Positions 23,649-35,075 of a stretch of DNA of 64,000 bases are shown here, piece after piece. Origin of the DNA: Enoplosus armatus (taxonomy: Eukaryota > Chordata > Actinopteri > Centrarchiformes > Enoplosidae). The DNA is taken from NCBI RefSeq assembly GCF_043641665.1, contig NC_092194.1, forward strand, positions 1,614,116 to 1,678,115. The letters are read 5' to 3'. Under the pieces are notes generated by a model that worked only from the letters and a program-made list of their open reading frames with translations, was not told the DNA's origin and searched no databases. The stretch's first letter is position 1, and each line of letters starts with the position of its first letter. Position numbers and translations under genes: made by a program.

Positions 23649-24048
23649 CAGGACCCATCTGGAATTAACGGCTTGACGCCTTCAGAGGGTGATTCATTTC
23701 TTTTTCTCTTTTTCTTTTTTTCCCTCTCCTTCTCCTCCTCCCTGCTTCTTAAGAGAAATGCATTTTCCCTGACAACAAATGTGCCTTTTCTTTTTTTTTT
23801 TTTGCTTTTCTGCTTCTCTCTTTCTCCTTTCCTCCGTTCTACTTTTATTCAAATGAGAGCTGCCGGCAGGTCAGCGTCGCTCAGGCAGAGCGGGAACCCC
23901 CCGAACGCCGCGGTCCAGCGTTAGAAATCTGCTCCCGGAAGCACACAACATGGCTGATGCGGTCAAAAAGGTCAAACGGTGTGACTCATAATTCCACTAT
24001 CTGTCAAAGAGCAACTGTTGACGACCGCCTAATTCCAGAGACGTGCCC

Positions 24049-24083
<35 letters not shown>

Positions 24084-24114
24084 CATGTATGTATATATAT
24101 ATATATATATATAT
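24049..24114. repeat. (CT)n-(AT)n compound microsatellite
   Basis: CT at 24049-24064 passes into AT to 24114. The AT part is near-palindromic around CATGTATGTA. Confidence 0.96.
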
Positions 24115-24327
24115 GTCCACCCTTACTGGTTCTGCAGCCGCACTGGTCCGGGCAATTGCATTGCGCGCGCTGGGCTTTGACCACTCAGCGAAGAAAAGAA
24201 AGAATGGCAGGACAATTTGAGCGTCGGAGCAGGACCAAGCGGAGGGGAGCGGCGGGCATGTAATCTCCTAATTTGGAGCATCACGGCGTCAGATCCTATG
24301 ATAGCGAGTATCCTGCCCGCCGCGCGC

Positions 24328-24361
24328 TCACTCGCTCGCTCGCTCTCTCTCTCTCTCTCTC
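24328..24361. repeat. (CTCG)n-(CT)n microsatellite
   Basis: CTCG units decay into CT units. Confidence 0.9.
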
Positions 24362-24535
24362 GGGCCCCTACCTATAGTTATTTCCATAACTCCTGACAAA
24401 ACCATTTTGTACTGCCTGATTGGGCCTGTTTTTGCATCGGACACCTCTTCTGCATATAGATTGATGGGTTTAATCAGCGAATCAGGGAGAGCGCTCAGAC
24501 ATCAATCAATGTCACGCCACTCTGTCTTTGCTCTC
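24362..24535. promoter_or_regulatory. Candidate conserved non-coding block
   Basis: Unique sequence after the CT array. It includes TAGTTATTTCCATAAC, ATTGATGGGTTTAATCAGCG and ATCAATCAATGTCAC, which contain PBX/HOX-like TGAT-AAT and TGTCA cores. No reading frame or repeat signature is seen. The call is by composition only. Confidence 0.32.
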
Positions 24536-25958
24536 AGTAGTAGTAGCCTGCCCCCCCCAACCCCCCGCCCCCGCCCCGATGTTCTGCCTCACATTCATCA
24601 GGGAATGCCGGAGAGCCACAGGCACTGCGGAGGGACTCCTCTCTCTACTCTACCCCCGACACCCCCCCCCCCACACACACCCATTTGTTACAGACTCTGA
24701 TGTGAGCGTCTTCAAGAAAGTCTGAACATGGTCAGAGAAACATCCCCGAATCCTCCGAACTGACGGGTTTGCCGCCACTACCCAAAGCCTAGATCTTATT
24801 ATTTTATATATATATATATATTATTTTTTATACTCTATTCATCCACATTCTCCCAACTCTCTCTCCTCATTCTCCAGACTTTTGACAGGTGGTCTTTCCT
24901 ATCTCAGAGACATTTGCGCTGCTTATCTTACACCTCTGCAGAGATTCCGGGACGGATATTTTTCTTTTATTTTTGGGGAACGATGTTATTAATAATTTTA
25001 TAAAAAAATATATATTTTTTTTATTATTCCGAATGATTTATTTATTTATTTTTTGGTCAAAGTGACGTTAGCGCAAGACAAAGCGGAGACGGAAAGGTCA
25101 CCAGCGAGACGAGAAGAGAGAACAGGCCTGGGTGACGTGGGCGCGATCTGCAGGTTGAAAAGGACGAAAATGCAACATGACCGTGGCTGATGATAAAAAT
25201 AACAGCAACGGGGTTAAGAGTTGGGGTTTTTTTTCTGGTCTAGGTACGCACCCTCAACACTCATGCGACGCTTGATTTTTTTATTTTTTTTTTCCCTACC
25301 TGCATTCCGTTAAGACCCCACCCTTACTCTGCCTCTGATTGGCTAGTGTCCGTTGGTTTGGTTGGTTACGTTTAGACATGAGGAGAAAATGTCCGCCGAA
25401 AGAAAGCCAAAAAACCAAAAAAAAAGGGGGACCAGGAGGAAACTTTAGCGACTGACGAGGTTTCCTGTAGACATAATATAGGTTTTATAGGTTGCATTCG
25501 TCTGCTTTTATCCAATTTTGAGTGTCAAAAACAAAAAGGATATGAATATGCGCGTAAATACATCTGCGCTGATGCTGATACTGGCACTGGATTATATCTA
25601 ACTTCGCCCTTGATAATACGCAACCACACGCTGCAATGCTACACGTGTGTTTAACCCCAAAACGACTAATGGGCAACTAGATGATGGGCGGGTGCTCGCA
25701 GGTCCTGAACGTGGGGGGTTTCTCCCGTCGCTGACCACCAATAAGCCCAGGTAAATAAAGGCAAGAATCACCGCTGTGAGACTGTGAGACTGGGGGGGTC
25801 AGGTCATCAAACAGATCCCCATACATCCATGCACATGTGTTCATGCGCTTATAAGCATCAGACACACATAGCGCTCCCTCCCCACCTCTGCTCACTATGT
25901 CCCATGCATATGCAGCAGACAGGCTGTGTGCGAGCTATGGGGATACTTGTCTGTGGAG
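24536..25958. other. Unassigned sequence with an A/T-rich core
   Basis: 24780-25060 is A/T-rich with a (TA)n tract (24805-24822). A TGACAGGTGG (TGIF/MEIS-like and E-box) core lies near 24884. 25325-25385 (CTGATTGGCTAG and following) resembles a dispersed repeat. No exon was seen. Confidence 0.4.
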
Positions 25959-25983
25959 GTGTGTGTGTGTGTGTGTGTGTGTG
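25959..25983. repeat. (TG)n microsatellite
   Basis: About 12 TG units. Confidence 0.96.
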
Positions 25984-26604
25984 CAGATGCAGGAATATAA
26001 AACCTAAACAATGAGCTGGCTGGTTGGACGGACGGCCAGGCCCTGGGGGACAGCAGGCCGTCCTGGAGGAGTGTCCTGCGGCCACAACCGTCCCGCATCA
26101 ATAAGATAAGGCGGCTCATTAAAAAAAAACAAAAAAAAAAAACCCCTCTGATATAGATTGATGCGTCCGGGCTGGACCCGGCTGAGGAGCATGCTGGGTA
26201 ACCGCGACAGCGTTGGGGGGGTCAAATCTCGTGGTAATTGGTAAGGTGTTATAATGCGTGAAGCGTTGCCGAGACGAACGTATTTCTACCGCGCGAATGT
26301 GTCTGCGGTCGCATTTGACTGGCTGGGCTTCGCCACGCACCAGCCAACGTGACCCAGCTTGCGCTGACGTTTTTTGGCCGCCAAATTCCCTCGTAGGTGC
26401 CGCGGAAAGTGTGCCAAGATCCCGGGAACTCCAGTTCTTTCTGTGTTTGTTTTTTTTTTTACCCTCCAAACTTCGATTTCGATCTTAACTATTAGTTTCG
26501 TGTTGGATTGTTCACTCCATGCGAGGCCTCTACGGGCCTCTGAAGATTCTTGTGGACAGATTCCAGCCTCTTATCCCTCCCTCCTCGGATAAGTGAGTGC
26601 AATA

Positions 26605-26634
26605 CATATATATATATATATATATATGTATATA
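26605..26634. repeat. (TA)n microsatellite
   Basis: TA units with one GTA interruption, at the 5' side of a LINE-like tail. Confidence 0.95.
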
Positions 26635-26803
26635 TTTTTTACTTTTATTTTTCACTTAAATATTGTAAATGTGTATATTTTTGTGCATACTCTCATTTCT
26701 AAATTCATGCTACTTTCTACTCTTGAATGGGACCACCTGTACTGTATAATACCCCCCCCCACCGCCTCCCCCGGGGATCAATCAAAGTATTTCTGATTCT
26801 GAT
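26635..26803 (+). mobile_element. Non-LTR retrotransposon 3' tail
   Basis: A/T-rich sequence leads to GGGGATCAATCAAAGTATT and ends in TTCTGATTCTGAT. From memory this is the 3' end of a widespread teleost LINE-type element, which ends in tandem TTCTGA units. The upstream part is consistent with a 5'-truncated insertion, but no reverse transcriptase is present. Family not assigned. Confidence 0.6.
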
Positions 26804-27170
26804 GAGGGATCCCAGCCTGAAAAGTCATTCTTCATGAGCCAAAGTGCTGCGAAACTGGACGAAAGTAACAACAGTAGCAGTCACAGGGTTAGTGTGAAGT
26901 GTCTGCATGTTTTCCTCGTTTGACACTCTCTGATCTGAGCTCACTTTTCTAGTCCGTGGTTCCTCACCTGAAATAATAATAACCCTTTCAGACCAGGCGG
27001 CGAGAAGTGACGTCCGCGCTGTCTGATTCCGGGCTTACAAGGCATCAGCTTAGCGACACCCGCAGCGGTGGGAGATTTTAACAACGGTTGCCGCGTGCCA
27101 GCTTTTTTTTTTTGCAGTCCACGCGTTCAGCTAGCATCATGTCATGTGGAGCTGAAATACTCTCCAGACA

Positions 27171-27173
<3 letters not shown>
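26804..27173. other. Unassigned sequence
   Basis: Nothing recognisable apart from a short poly-T near 27104-27113. Confidence 0.55.

Positions 27174-27205
<32 letters not shown>
27174..27205. repeat. (CA)n microsatellite
   Basis: About 16 CA units. Confidence 0.96.
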
Positions 27206-27208
<3 letters not shown>

Positions 27209-27440
27209 GCGTTTTGAGAAACAAAACCTGGCATTTGAGCATGGAGGTCCATAAATGATGGAGATTTGCAAATGGATGCTGTTCTCCCCTCCTGGTCACC
27301 CCGCCTCACATCCTCGGGCCTTGCCGCTGAATTACAGGGGGAAACACTTTTCCTTTGAATACATACACCAATCAAACATTCATGGCCGAGGGAGTCTCCA
27401 GACAACGGCACTGTGAAACCCACCCCACAATATACTCACA

Positions 27441-27465
27441 GTGTGTGTGTGTGTGTGTGTGTGTG
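27441..27465. repeat. (GT)n microsatellite
   Basis: Pure GT tract. Confidence 0.96.
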
Positions 27466-27737
27466 ATACAGAAACACACTGGTTTGCCAATTAGAGCAGA
27501 AGCTGACCACCCCGTAAATATTTAAATGGGCATCACGTATCGCATATACATGAAGCGGCAAAGCAGCCGAGCGTGCCGCCGAACTCCACAGAGGTCACGG
27601 ACTTTATCTTTAAGCGCCGCTCTAATACACACTGAACATGTCTACTTAGGAGACCTGCAGCTTAAAGGAGGATCACTGGACAGCCTGGATTCGAGGCACA
27701 TTATGCCCGGAAGCCAGTGGAGAGATTACAAAGGGTG

Positions 27738-27873
27738 GTGTGTGTGTGTGGGGGGGGGGGGGGGATTTGTAAGAAGTCCGCGATCTCTCTTGATCATGTC
27801 TTGTCAAGAACTAGAGGACAGTTGTAGGGGATGAAGAGGTTGCGGAGGTGACGAGGGAGGGGGGGGGGGGGGG
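27738..27873. repeat. Two poly-G tracts, the first after (TG)n
   Basis: TG units (27738-27750) pass into 15 G (27750-27764). A second 15-base G run lies at 27859-27873. Confidence 0.95.
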
Positions 27874-27879
27874 TGGGCA

Positions 27880-28110
27880 CCCGTCCCCTCCAGCTGTAGT
27901 CCGGGGGTCCTCCTGGCGGGCTGAAGCCTCGCGTCGTTCCGACAGAAGCCACCTGCAGGCCGTGGCGAACGTGTCCTCGAGCTACGGATGGGATTTTTTT
28001 GGGACACTGCGCACTTTCAACCGGAGCTCACTTTCGGGGGTGTCGGCTCCTCATTTGACTCACTTCGGCGCCGGCCTCTCTTCCTCCCCCGCACACGTCA
28101 ACACGAAATA
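27880..28110. other. CpG-rich segment
   Basis: CG dinucleotides are frequent through 27890-28090. No TATA box, splice site or coding frame with a recognisable product is present. It could be a short CpG island or simply G/C-rich DNA. Confidence 0.35.
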
Positions 28111-28244
28111 AGACCAAACCCGCGATTTTCCATCACATTTAGGCGTGTTTTTAGTCTTTTAGAGCAAAAAACAAAAAAACAAAAAAACAAAATGTGTTCA
28201 CTTGTGGTCACCTAGTTGCATCATGTGTGTGCGGGGAGATAGAG

Positions 28245-28245
<1 letters not shown>

Positions 28246-28299
<54 letters not shown>

Positions 28300-28460
28300 C
28301 ATGGGGGAAGCACAAGGTAAAGAGTGTGCGTGCATGAGTGTGTGCGAGTGCACTGTGTGTGTGTGTGTGTGTGTGGAGGCCTGATGAGTATCAGTGCTGC
28401 TGTTGGCTAACGTCCTCTTTGTGGTATTAGCAGGTGAGAAAATGGTTTCGACTTGGTGTG

Positions 28461-28502
<42 letters not shown>
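28246..28502. repeat. Three (TG)n arrays
   Basis: TG arrays at 28246-28298 (about 53 bases), 28354-28375 and 28462-28502, the last followed by GA units. Confidence 0.97.
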
Positions 28503-28512
<10 letters not shown>

Positions 28513-28662
28513 TGTTTTGGAGGGGTTAGGTGCTGATTAGGGTTTACGCTGCTAAGTGGGTGGTTACTAAGTGGGCCCCAAGGTGCGAAAGCAAATCTGA
28601 TGATTGCGGCGAAAGCGAGCCGGTGACAATGTTTCCGAAACGTCAGTTGAGATAAAAACATC

Positions 28663-28718
28663 AAAAAAAAAAAGAAAGAAAAAAAAAAAAAGTGAGGAGT
28701 CAGTTAAAGAAGACCAGC

Positions 28719-28763
<45 letters not shown>

Positions 28764-28769
28764 AAAAAA
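28663..28769. repeat. A-rich tract, (GA)n and poly-A
   Basis: A-rich 28663-28691, then GA 28722-28759, then 11 A. The plus strand is almost pure purine. Confidence 0.95.
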
Positions 28770-29076
28770 GGTGTCAACCTCTGAAGTGGCTCACACCACA
28801 GATGTTACTGTGGAAGAATATGTAGAGCATCATTAGTCAGTGACCCGTTTAAGGTCACGGACTGATAACACAGGATGTGTGCAGTGAAATGTTTTTAGAT
28901 GCAAGTCTGAGACGTCCCCGTGGCCGCCTGCTTGGAAGCCCCCCCCCCCGAACGGTGTGAACGCGTTGGTGTCGCTCAGCTTGAAACTGTACTGCCGTCA
29001 TTAAAGCAGATGTTTTGGAAAAGGCCCGCATGGTGACGCGCTCGGCACTTACAATACTTACATGCGGGGTGAATAA

Positions 29077-29077
<1 letters not shown>
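28770..29077. other. Unassigned sequence
   Basis: Contains a 9-base C run near 28941 and nothing else recognisable. Confidence 0.55.

Positions 29078-29113
<36 letters not shown>
29078..29113. repeat. (TA)n microsatellite
   Basis: About 18 TA units. Confidence 0.97.
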
Positions 29114-29114
<1 letters not shown>

Positions 29115-29815
29115 GGCCGGTTTAGTGGGTGCACACACTCCACTTGTTTGATCATGGTAGTACCAAGCATTTTTCTAAGCTATATATTATGTTATATATA
29201 GCTACATATAAATGTTATTTTCTGTAGTTCACCTAAACCCCCCTTTTATTTAGATATCCATAGCGTAGCCACAAAATCCAGCGTCCATGTTGTCTCAGTG
29301 ACCGCGTCTTTTCAGAACTCGCGACTCACCCACCCCACCACCAAACCCCCGCGCCTTTGCACTCAAACCATCTCGACCACCTCCGCGGAAGTCCGGGAGG
29401 AGTCCCTTCCACCTTCCAGCCTCAAGTGTATGCTCCACAGGAGAAGAATGCATGTGGTTTTTTTATCTGTTAGCTTTCTAAGTGGCTTTAGAAAGTACCG
29501 CCGTCGCTTTAGGGATCAAGTGGGAACAACGAGCAAAGCGTTGAACAATTCCATTGCGACTCCTGGACACGTTCCGGGCATTCCAGGAGGAGATAATGTT
29601 TGCGGCTTTTCCCTGTCTCCCCACCAAACGCACCATCGCATTGGACTTTCAAATTGCCGCACTATATATGTAGAGCGCACGATTTCCTTGTGGGAAGCGA
29701 AAGGTTATGGTCCATGTAGAGTAATGGAAGGGAAATTGGCCCGTGAGATTTAGCGTGCGCAGGTATCCGAGGATCTGCAAGCTGTTTGAGGTTGACGCCA
29801 ACCTTTTTTCGAAGG
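29114..29815. other. Unassigned sequence with a 151-codon open frame
   Basis: The plus frame 29298-29753 is the cleanest non-repetitive frame in this part of the window. It begins with ATG but shows no domain, signal peptide or membrane segment that I recognise. The opposite strand and other frames are closed at normal frequency. I treat it as chance, not as a gene. Confidence 0.4.
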
Positions 29816-29819
29816 GTGC

Positions 29820-29844
29820 GGTGGTGGTGGTGGTGGTGGTGGTG
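29820..29844. repeat. (GGT)n microsatellite
   Basis: Eight GGT units. Confidence 0.95.
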
Positions 29845-29961
29845 CGGCGTGCTGGCGCCGACGTTCAGCTGCAGCCGACGGGATTATGTAAACGACTGAG
29901 TGAAAGCGATTTCCGTCCAGAGCGGTATTGGCTGCCTCACACCTGCTGTGCGCGAGACGCC

Positions 29962-29980
29962 TTTTTTTTTTTTTTTTTTT
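29962..29980. repeat. Poly-T tract, 19 bases
   Basis: Uninterrupted T run. Confidence 0.97.
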
Positions 29981-30303
29981 GTCAGAATGTCGTGATCTGC
30001 GCGGTCTTGCCGTCGGGGGCGCGAAGAGCTGTTTGCTCGATTACTCCAGAAGTCGGCCATTGAGCGGGCCTTAGCTTTAGCTAACCTGTCCTCCATTCTT
30101 TTCAGCCAAGGTTTCTCGGAGGAGCGGGTTGGCGAGGGAGGGGCGACTGGGGCTTTGTCTTTTGCTTTGTTACCACCTCTTGCGTTACACGTGTATTTAT
30201 AGAAGACGCAAATTTACCCAGAAGGCGTGATGCACAAAAACACACAACAAGCAGCCATCTCATCAGGTCCGAGCCCTCCGCATCCCTGCCTCTGTGACTG
30301 TGA

Positions 30304-30305
<2 letters not shown>

Positions 30306-30341
<36 letters not shown>
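30306..30341. repeat. (TG)n microsatellite
   Basis: About 18 TG units. Confidence 0.97.
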
Positions 30342-30345
<4 letters not shown>

Positions 30346-30483
30346 GTCACCACTAATGCGGTTTTACACCCTGTGGTTGATTTGAAGGGGGGGAGTGTTG
30401 GGTTTCACAAGGAGAGGGCAGCACGCACATCTCATTAGCAGGTACAACAGGTGAGGTGCGAGTATGTCGGGCAACACTTAATC

Positions 30484-30500
30484 GGGGGGGGGGGGGGGGG
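30484..30500. repeat. Poly-G tract, 17 bases
   Basis: Uninterrupted G run. Confidence 0.97.
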
Positions 30501-30799
30501 CGGTCTTCCAGAGCGCTTCGCACAGGACTGCGAACGGAAGAGGCCGTCAGCATGCAAACACGCTAATGCTCCCCCCCCGCCCCCATTCTGCATTCAAACA
30601 TCGCGCGAATGCGGCAGAAGTGTCTCTGTGCGTCTTTTTCTTGGACCTTCTGTCGACGAACCGAAATAGTAAGACGACATTTTGATGCGAGCCGCGTCAG
30701 ATGCTTTTTTTTTGTTTTCGTAAATATCACTGGCCTCAGAGCTGTTCAGCGCTTGAGTCCACAGGCCCACACACTCACACACACACACTCAGTGAGGCA

Positions 30800-30885
30800 G
30801 CTGCTGTGAGAGCAGATTATTCTATCAATGTCAAACTTCAATGACGCTTGTCATCTGATAAGGTTTGGTTTTTAATAAATGAGGG
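30800..30885. promoter_or_regulatory. Candidate conserved non-coding block
   Basis: Unique, with TATCAATGTCAAACTTCAAT, ATCTGATAAGG (GATA) and TTTTTAATAAATG. Both sides pass into repeat-rich or G/C-rich DNA. Confidence 0.28.
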
Positions 30886-30966
30886 ACGAGCAGCCGAGCT
30901 GGCTGCGGCAGTTTAACCCCCTGTTTGCGCGGCGCAGCACGCCGCCAGGGCCGGCGACTCCTTCAT

Positions 30967-30969
<3 letters not shown>

Positions 30970-31002
<33 letters not shown>
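30970..31002. repeat. (CA)n microsatellite
   Basis: About 16 CA units. Confidence 0.97.
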
Positions 31003-31003
<1 letters not shown>

Positions 31004-31880
31004 GCCGTTAACGGCCAGAAACGGCGCCATCCTCGCATTTATCATCAGTCCCAGCAGGTCGAAGCTTCATGACCGGGCTGCGGCTGCCAAAGAGAGCGGC
31101 ACTCTCCGAAACAGGCGACAAGTTCGGCGACAAATACCTGAAATGTAGCCGACTGCAGATTCTGTCCCCGTTACTTTGACCGACAAGTCCTCTGGTGAAA
31201 CAACAACAACAACAACAAAAAATAAATAAATGACGGTTTGGGTTAAAACAAGATTATGGGACGACGGTGGTCGTGGTTAAAAGTAACCATTGTTGGGGCG
31301 TGGGTAGGAAACAGGAAACGGAACAGCTGCCTGGTTTTCTTGGGAGGACAGCCTGATATAGTTTGATATAGCAAACTATTGCAGGCCAGAGAAGTGTCGC
31401 AACATATATGACGGTGTCTGCCATTTGGGGCCTCTTCCCTCGGGTTCACCGTATTCACCGGGGTTCTCCTCCCGAGTTTAACACCTGCGAAATAATTCCA
31501 ACCCACGTCTCCCGGTTCCAAAAGCGGACCTTGATGTCGAGCACCTCGGAGAAACAGCCGGCCGGAGTCAGAATCTGCGCTAGGCGGCGGGAGTCAGAAC
31601 GCGGAACAAAAAAACCCTCGGAAGACATCTAAGGGCGCCTTCCGTTCGACGCGACAGCGGTAAGCTCTTTTCGCTCTGGAGCGGCTGCATTTGCTTGTGC
31701 AGTGGGCGGGTGTCGCCGGAAAGGCGCCGCGGCGTGGAGAGCCATTTTTTTTTTTGTTTTTGTTTCTCAGCCGCGCCCTCGGCTCTTTCATGAACCAATA
31801 TTGCTTTTTTTATTTTATTTTTTTGGAACATCTGTATAATGTCTTTTGTGTTTATTAAGCCCTCACAGATTACCTTCTTG
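31003..31880. other. Unassigned sequence, CpG-rich at 31550-31740
   Basis: A (CAA)n tract lies near 31200-31220. The CpG-rich patch carries no supported exon. Frames on both strands are of similar length, as expected for G/C-rich non-coding DNA. Confidence 0.5.
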
Positions 31881-31899
31881 CCCCCCCCCCCCCCCCCCC
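31881..31899. repeat. Poly-C tract, 19 bases
   Basis: Uninterrupted C run. Confidence 0.97.
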
Positions 31900-31964
31900 G
31901 GTGCTTAACCCTGCTTCTTTTACATATTGTGACCATGAAAACAGTTTCCCGTTTTCTCTTCACT

Positions 31965-32132
31965 CTCCGCGCTGTGTAATGATTATTGAGGCCTGCGAGC
32001 TGCTGGAATTTAATTTCTCCACATAAATCTCCACAATAGGAAAAGGAAATTAAAGTTGCCATTACTGTCGGCAGTATTATCGTATCCTCACTTAACCTGC
32101 CATTCAGGAGGAATGAAACATTTATACCGCGG
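31965..32132. promoter_or_regulatory. Candidate conserved non-coding block
   Basis: Unique A/T-rich sequence with TGATTATTGAGG, GGAATTTAATTTCTCC, GGAAATTAAAGTTGCC and CACTTAACCTG. No open frame of note. It is bounded by a poly-C run about 65 bases upstream and a TCC repeat downstream. Confidence 0.32.
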
Positions 32133-32136
32133 GCCC

Positions 32137-32221
32137 CTCCTTCCTCCTCCTCCTCCTCCTCCTCCTCAGCCCTCGTGTCTCGTCTGTGATCTCAGTCTGT
32201 GTGTGTGTGTGTGTGTGTGTG
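32137..32221. repeat. (TCC)n and (TG)n microsatellites
   Basis: TCC units to 32167 and a TG array at 32197-32221. Confidence 0.96.
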
Positions 32222-32314
32222 AGGAAGAGAGAGAGTGAAAGAGGATCAATGGAGGGATATTGATATTTGAGAAGTTTATATTTTAACCAACCCATTATGT
32301 CCACACCCTTCTTC

Positions 32315-32441
32315 TTTTTTTTTTTTTTTTTTTTTTTGTAGAAAGCGTTTTTTGCACAGTATCCACGGGACAAATTGCGTTTGCGTGGAACTTTGGCTGA
32401 AACGCCTCGTCACTTCGTTTCACCCCCCCCCCCCCCCCCCC
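32315..32441. repeat. Poly-T (23) and poly-C (19)
   Basis: T run at 32315-32337 and C run at 32423-32441. Confidence 0.96.
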
Positions 32442-32575
32442 GCCCCGAGTTGTCACCGCGATCCTTTTGTAATCTTTGGTTTTGGCTTTTGTTTTTTTTG
32501 TTTTTTTTCCATCTATCATTCCCACCAGCTAATCTTCTCAGCAATCCCTGGCCGGCTAATAATAACAATACCTTG

Positions 32576-32576
<1 letters not shown>

Positions 32577-32607
<31 letters not shown>

Positions 32608-32628
32608 GAACTGAGAGAGAGAGAGAGA
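32577..32628. repeat. (CA)n then (GA)n
   Basis: CA at 32577-32604 and GA at 32612-32628. Confidence 0.96.
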
Positions 32629-32639
32629 AAAAAAGAAAA

Positions 32640-32895
32640 GAAATCAATTATGCTGGCCCTGACCAGGAGTGTCTCATTATTTCATAGGCAATAACCTGAA
32701 TGATAGAGTAATAAAGAGCAATTTATTTGGAGAGGAGGAGGGGGGGGTGGGGTGGGGGTGGGGGGGGTGAGTAGAAGATGGATGTGTTCAGATAGACAGA
32801 TCTAATTAGCCTCATCCGAGCCGCGGCTAGCCGCTCCGCGCTCAGGCTAATCCTGGGCTACGGCTAATGACCAGCAATCCACACCTCCCTCCTCC
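32640..32895. promoter_or_regulatory. Candidate conserved non-coding block, split by a G-rich tract
   Basis: 32640-32735 is A/T-rich, with AAATCAATTATGC and TAATAAAGAGCAATTTATTT. After a G-rich interruption, 32790-32895 carries ATCTAATTAGCC and the near-repeats GGCTAATCC and GGCTAATGA. Several TAAT homeodomain cores and no reading frame. Confidence 0.32.
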
Positions 32896-32932
32896 GCCTC
32901 CGCCTCCGCCTCCTCCTCCTCCTCCTCCTCCA
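32889..32932. repeat. (CCTCCG)n-(TCC)n microsatellite
   Basis: Hexamer-like CTCCGC units turn into TCC units. Confidence 0.92.
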
Positions 32933-33929
32933 TCAGCCTCGGGCTGCGTTCGGTGATGTGGGGATGGACAGACATCCGGCGTGGACGGGCCCTTTCTCTC
33001 TTGCACTGACTCCAGTGGGTTTACGGGGTTGATTTATTGCTTTTGAAACTTTAAGTGACTTTACGTACGTTGCCGTGTCAGTGGGTACTCAGCGGGGAAT
33101 TTATGGTAAACTATATCATTTATCTATTTTCTTTTTTTTTTTTTTAATTCCTGCGATATCCCTGTAACGTTACACATAATAACTCTGTGATGAGTGCAGG
33201 ATGAAGTGCAGAACCGGACTACGTCAGTTATTCGCGACGGCGCTTCACACCTCTGATAGTGTAATACACAAGTGAATAATATTGTACAATTGAATTTGGA
33301 CATTCGTGTAAATATAATATGGCGTCCCTACAGTGAGAGTGAGAGTAGTGTACGCGTGACTCGGTGCCCGCGCTCACAGCGCGACCAAATCCCGAAATTA
33401 CCGCGGGTGTTGACGTTTTATTTTGAAAATATCACCGTCGACTTCCACAGTTGTGGCAGTTCGGCTTGTCCTCGAGTCCTTCGCAGCCAGGAAATCAGCT
33501 CTTCGGTGATACATTTAATTATTCATTTTCGATCGCCAAAATTGGCAAATGGGCCGCGTCACCGGAGCCGCCACTGGTCCTAGCGATGCGTCAGGGGCTA
33601 GCAATGCAACTAGCAGTTAGTAATGCAAGATACGCGCAGTTGTTAAGATGATACATTAATAAGCAACAGTGAGTAGAACCCTCCAGTGCTCTGTATATTA
33701 ATTATGTTAATGTCATATTTCCATGGTTTTCCCACGGGGACTCAGGGGGCGTTACCTCCACATTCACAGTGCTCTTTATTTACTTACTTATTTTTTTATT
33801 TATCCCAACAGTGTGAACACCCAGAGGGTTGGGCGGCATTTTTGTGCAGCCGTACGCTCGACATGCACGCGTTGGAAACGTGCACGCCATCATCACCACT
33901 GGCTCAAATGCTGGCTTGCCGCGACCCCG
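32933..33929. other. Unassigned sequence
   Basis: Contains poly-T near 33132-33145 and several CTAGC/AATGC near-repeats at 33576-33630. No exon is supported. Confidence 0.55.
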
Positions 33930-33953
33930 CCCCCCCCCCCCCCCCCCCCCCCC
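33930..33953. repeat. Poly-C tract, 24 bases
   Basis: Uninterrupted C run. Confidence 0.97.
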
Positions 33954-34138
33954 ACCCTGTTCTTTCACACACGCCGAGCATGTTTGTGTGTTTACGTCTG
34001 CACATTTGACATTGCACAAACCGTCGGCGCGGGCGCGCGTGTAATTAATATCGCAGAATTAGATTAGAGGGAGATAACAGGCGAATTAATCTCAACCTTA
34101 AGGGAAAGGGTGTGGGGGTGGGGGTGGGGGGGTGAAGA

Positions 34139-34142
<4 letters not shown>

Positions 34143-34174
<32 letters not shown>
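34143..34174. repeat. (GA)n microsatellite
   Basis: About 16 GA units. Confidence 0.96.
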
Positions 34175-34177
<3 letters not shown>

Positions 34178-34184
34178 AAAAACA

Positions 34185-34500
34185 CAACATGCTGCCATCA
34201 CTGAATTTACATCTGTTTACTCTCCCTCTGTGACCTTTCTGTCATTTCCGGGGCGGCCGAGGGTCGCCGACCCCTCTCCCTCTCCCCCCCCCCTTTCATC
34301 ACTCCACCCCACCAGGATTAACATCTCCCTCCCCTTGATTCCCGTCTTATTTCGCGGGAGCTAACGAGTCAGTAGACAGGGCGTCTGGGTGGATCTGTCC
34401 CTCGATGAAAGCCACGTTAGCCCGAGTCACCCAGAGTCATTTACTGGAGATTGTGGAGCGATGGCTAATTCGGCTCCTTTCAAATGCTAATGCCCGCACT
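34185..34500. promoter_or_regulatory. Candidate conserved non-coding block
   Basis: 34185-34250 and 34310-34500 are unique and include GGATTAACATCTCC, GAGCTAACGAGTCAG, GATGGCTAATTCGGC and TTTCAAATGCTAATGC. A C-rich tract splits the two parts. Homeodomain-like cores, no reading frame. Confidence 0.3.
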
Positions 34501-34613
34501 CCTGCCACCACGCTGGCTACTCCTCTTTTATTGCTCAACATCCTCACCACAATGGAGGGGAGAGTGTGTGTACAACTCTCTCTTGCTTTATATGCTTGCT
34601 TATGTGTATGCAA

Positions 34614-34616
<3 letters not shown>

Positions 34617-34644
<28 letters not shown>
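34617..34644. repeat. (TG)n microsatellite
   Basis: About 14 TG units. Confidence 0.96.
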
Positions 34645-34648
<4 letters not shown>

Positions 34649-34734
34649 GTGAGGGTGTGCTAACAAATGAGAGCAGCGCCACAAGGGGGAGTTGAGAGGT
34701 GGTGATTTGACACTTTTTTTTCTTCTAAAACGCA

Positions 34735-35075
34735 CATCCAAGAGGAAGATGAAGGAGGCGGAGGTGGGAGAGGCTGTGGGAGGATGACGGGGGTCGAGAG
34801 ACAAGGGGAGAGGAGGGGAAAATACGAAGGGACAGAGGATTTAAAAAGGTGAGCCAGGAAGAGGCGGAGCCACAGGGCGATAGTGGAACGAAGAGGGGGC
34901 AGGAAAAGGAGGAACGAAGCGAGGGATGGGGGGGGGGATGAACGGGGAGGAGCGAAGACGAAGGTAAATGGAGGCCGAAGCGTGAGGGAGTGAAGTGTTG
35001 AAGGAGGCGAGGTCGGGAAAGAGAGGTCACCTACGCGAGGGCCAAAGTGTTGTCGTGATTTCGGGGGGGAAAAGA
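34735..35075. repeat. Long polypurine stretch
   Basis: About 340 bases with strong G/A bias on the plus strand and many GGAGG, GAAGG and GAGG words. The minus-strand frame of 174 codons across it (34660-35184) is low complexity, rich in S, P, L and F, and is a by-product of the bias, not a gene. Confidence 0.85.
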
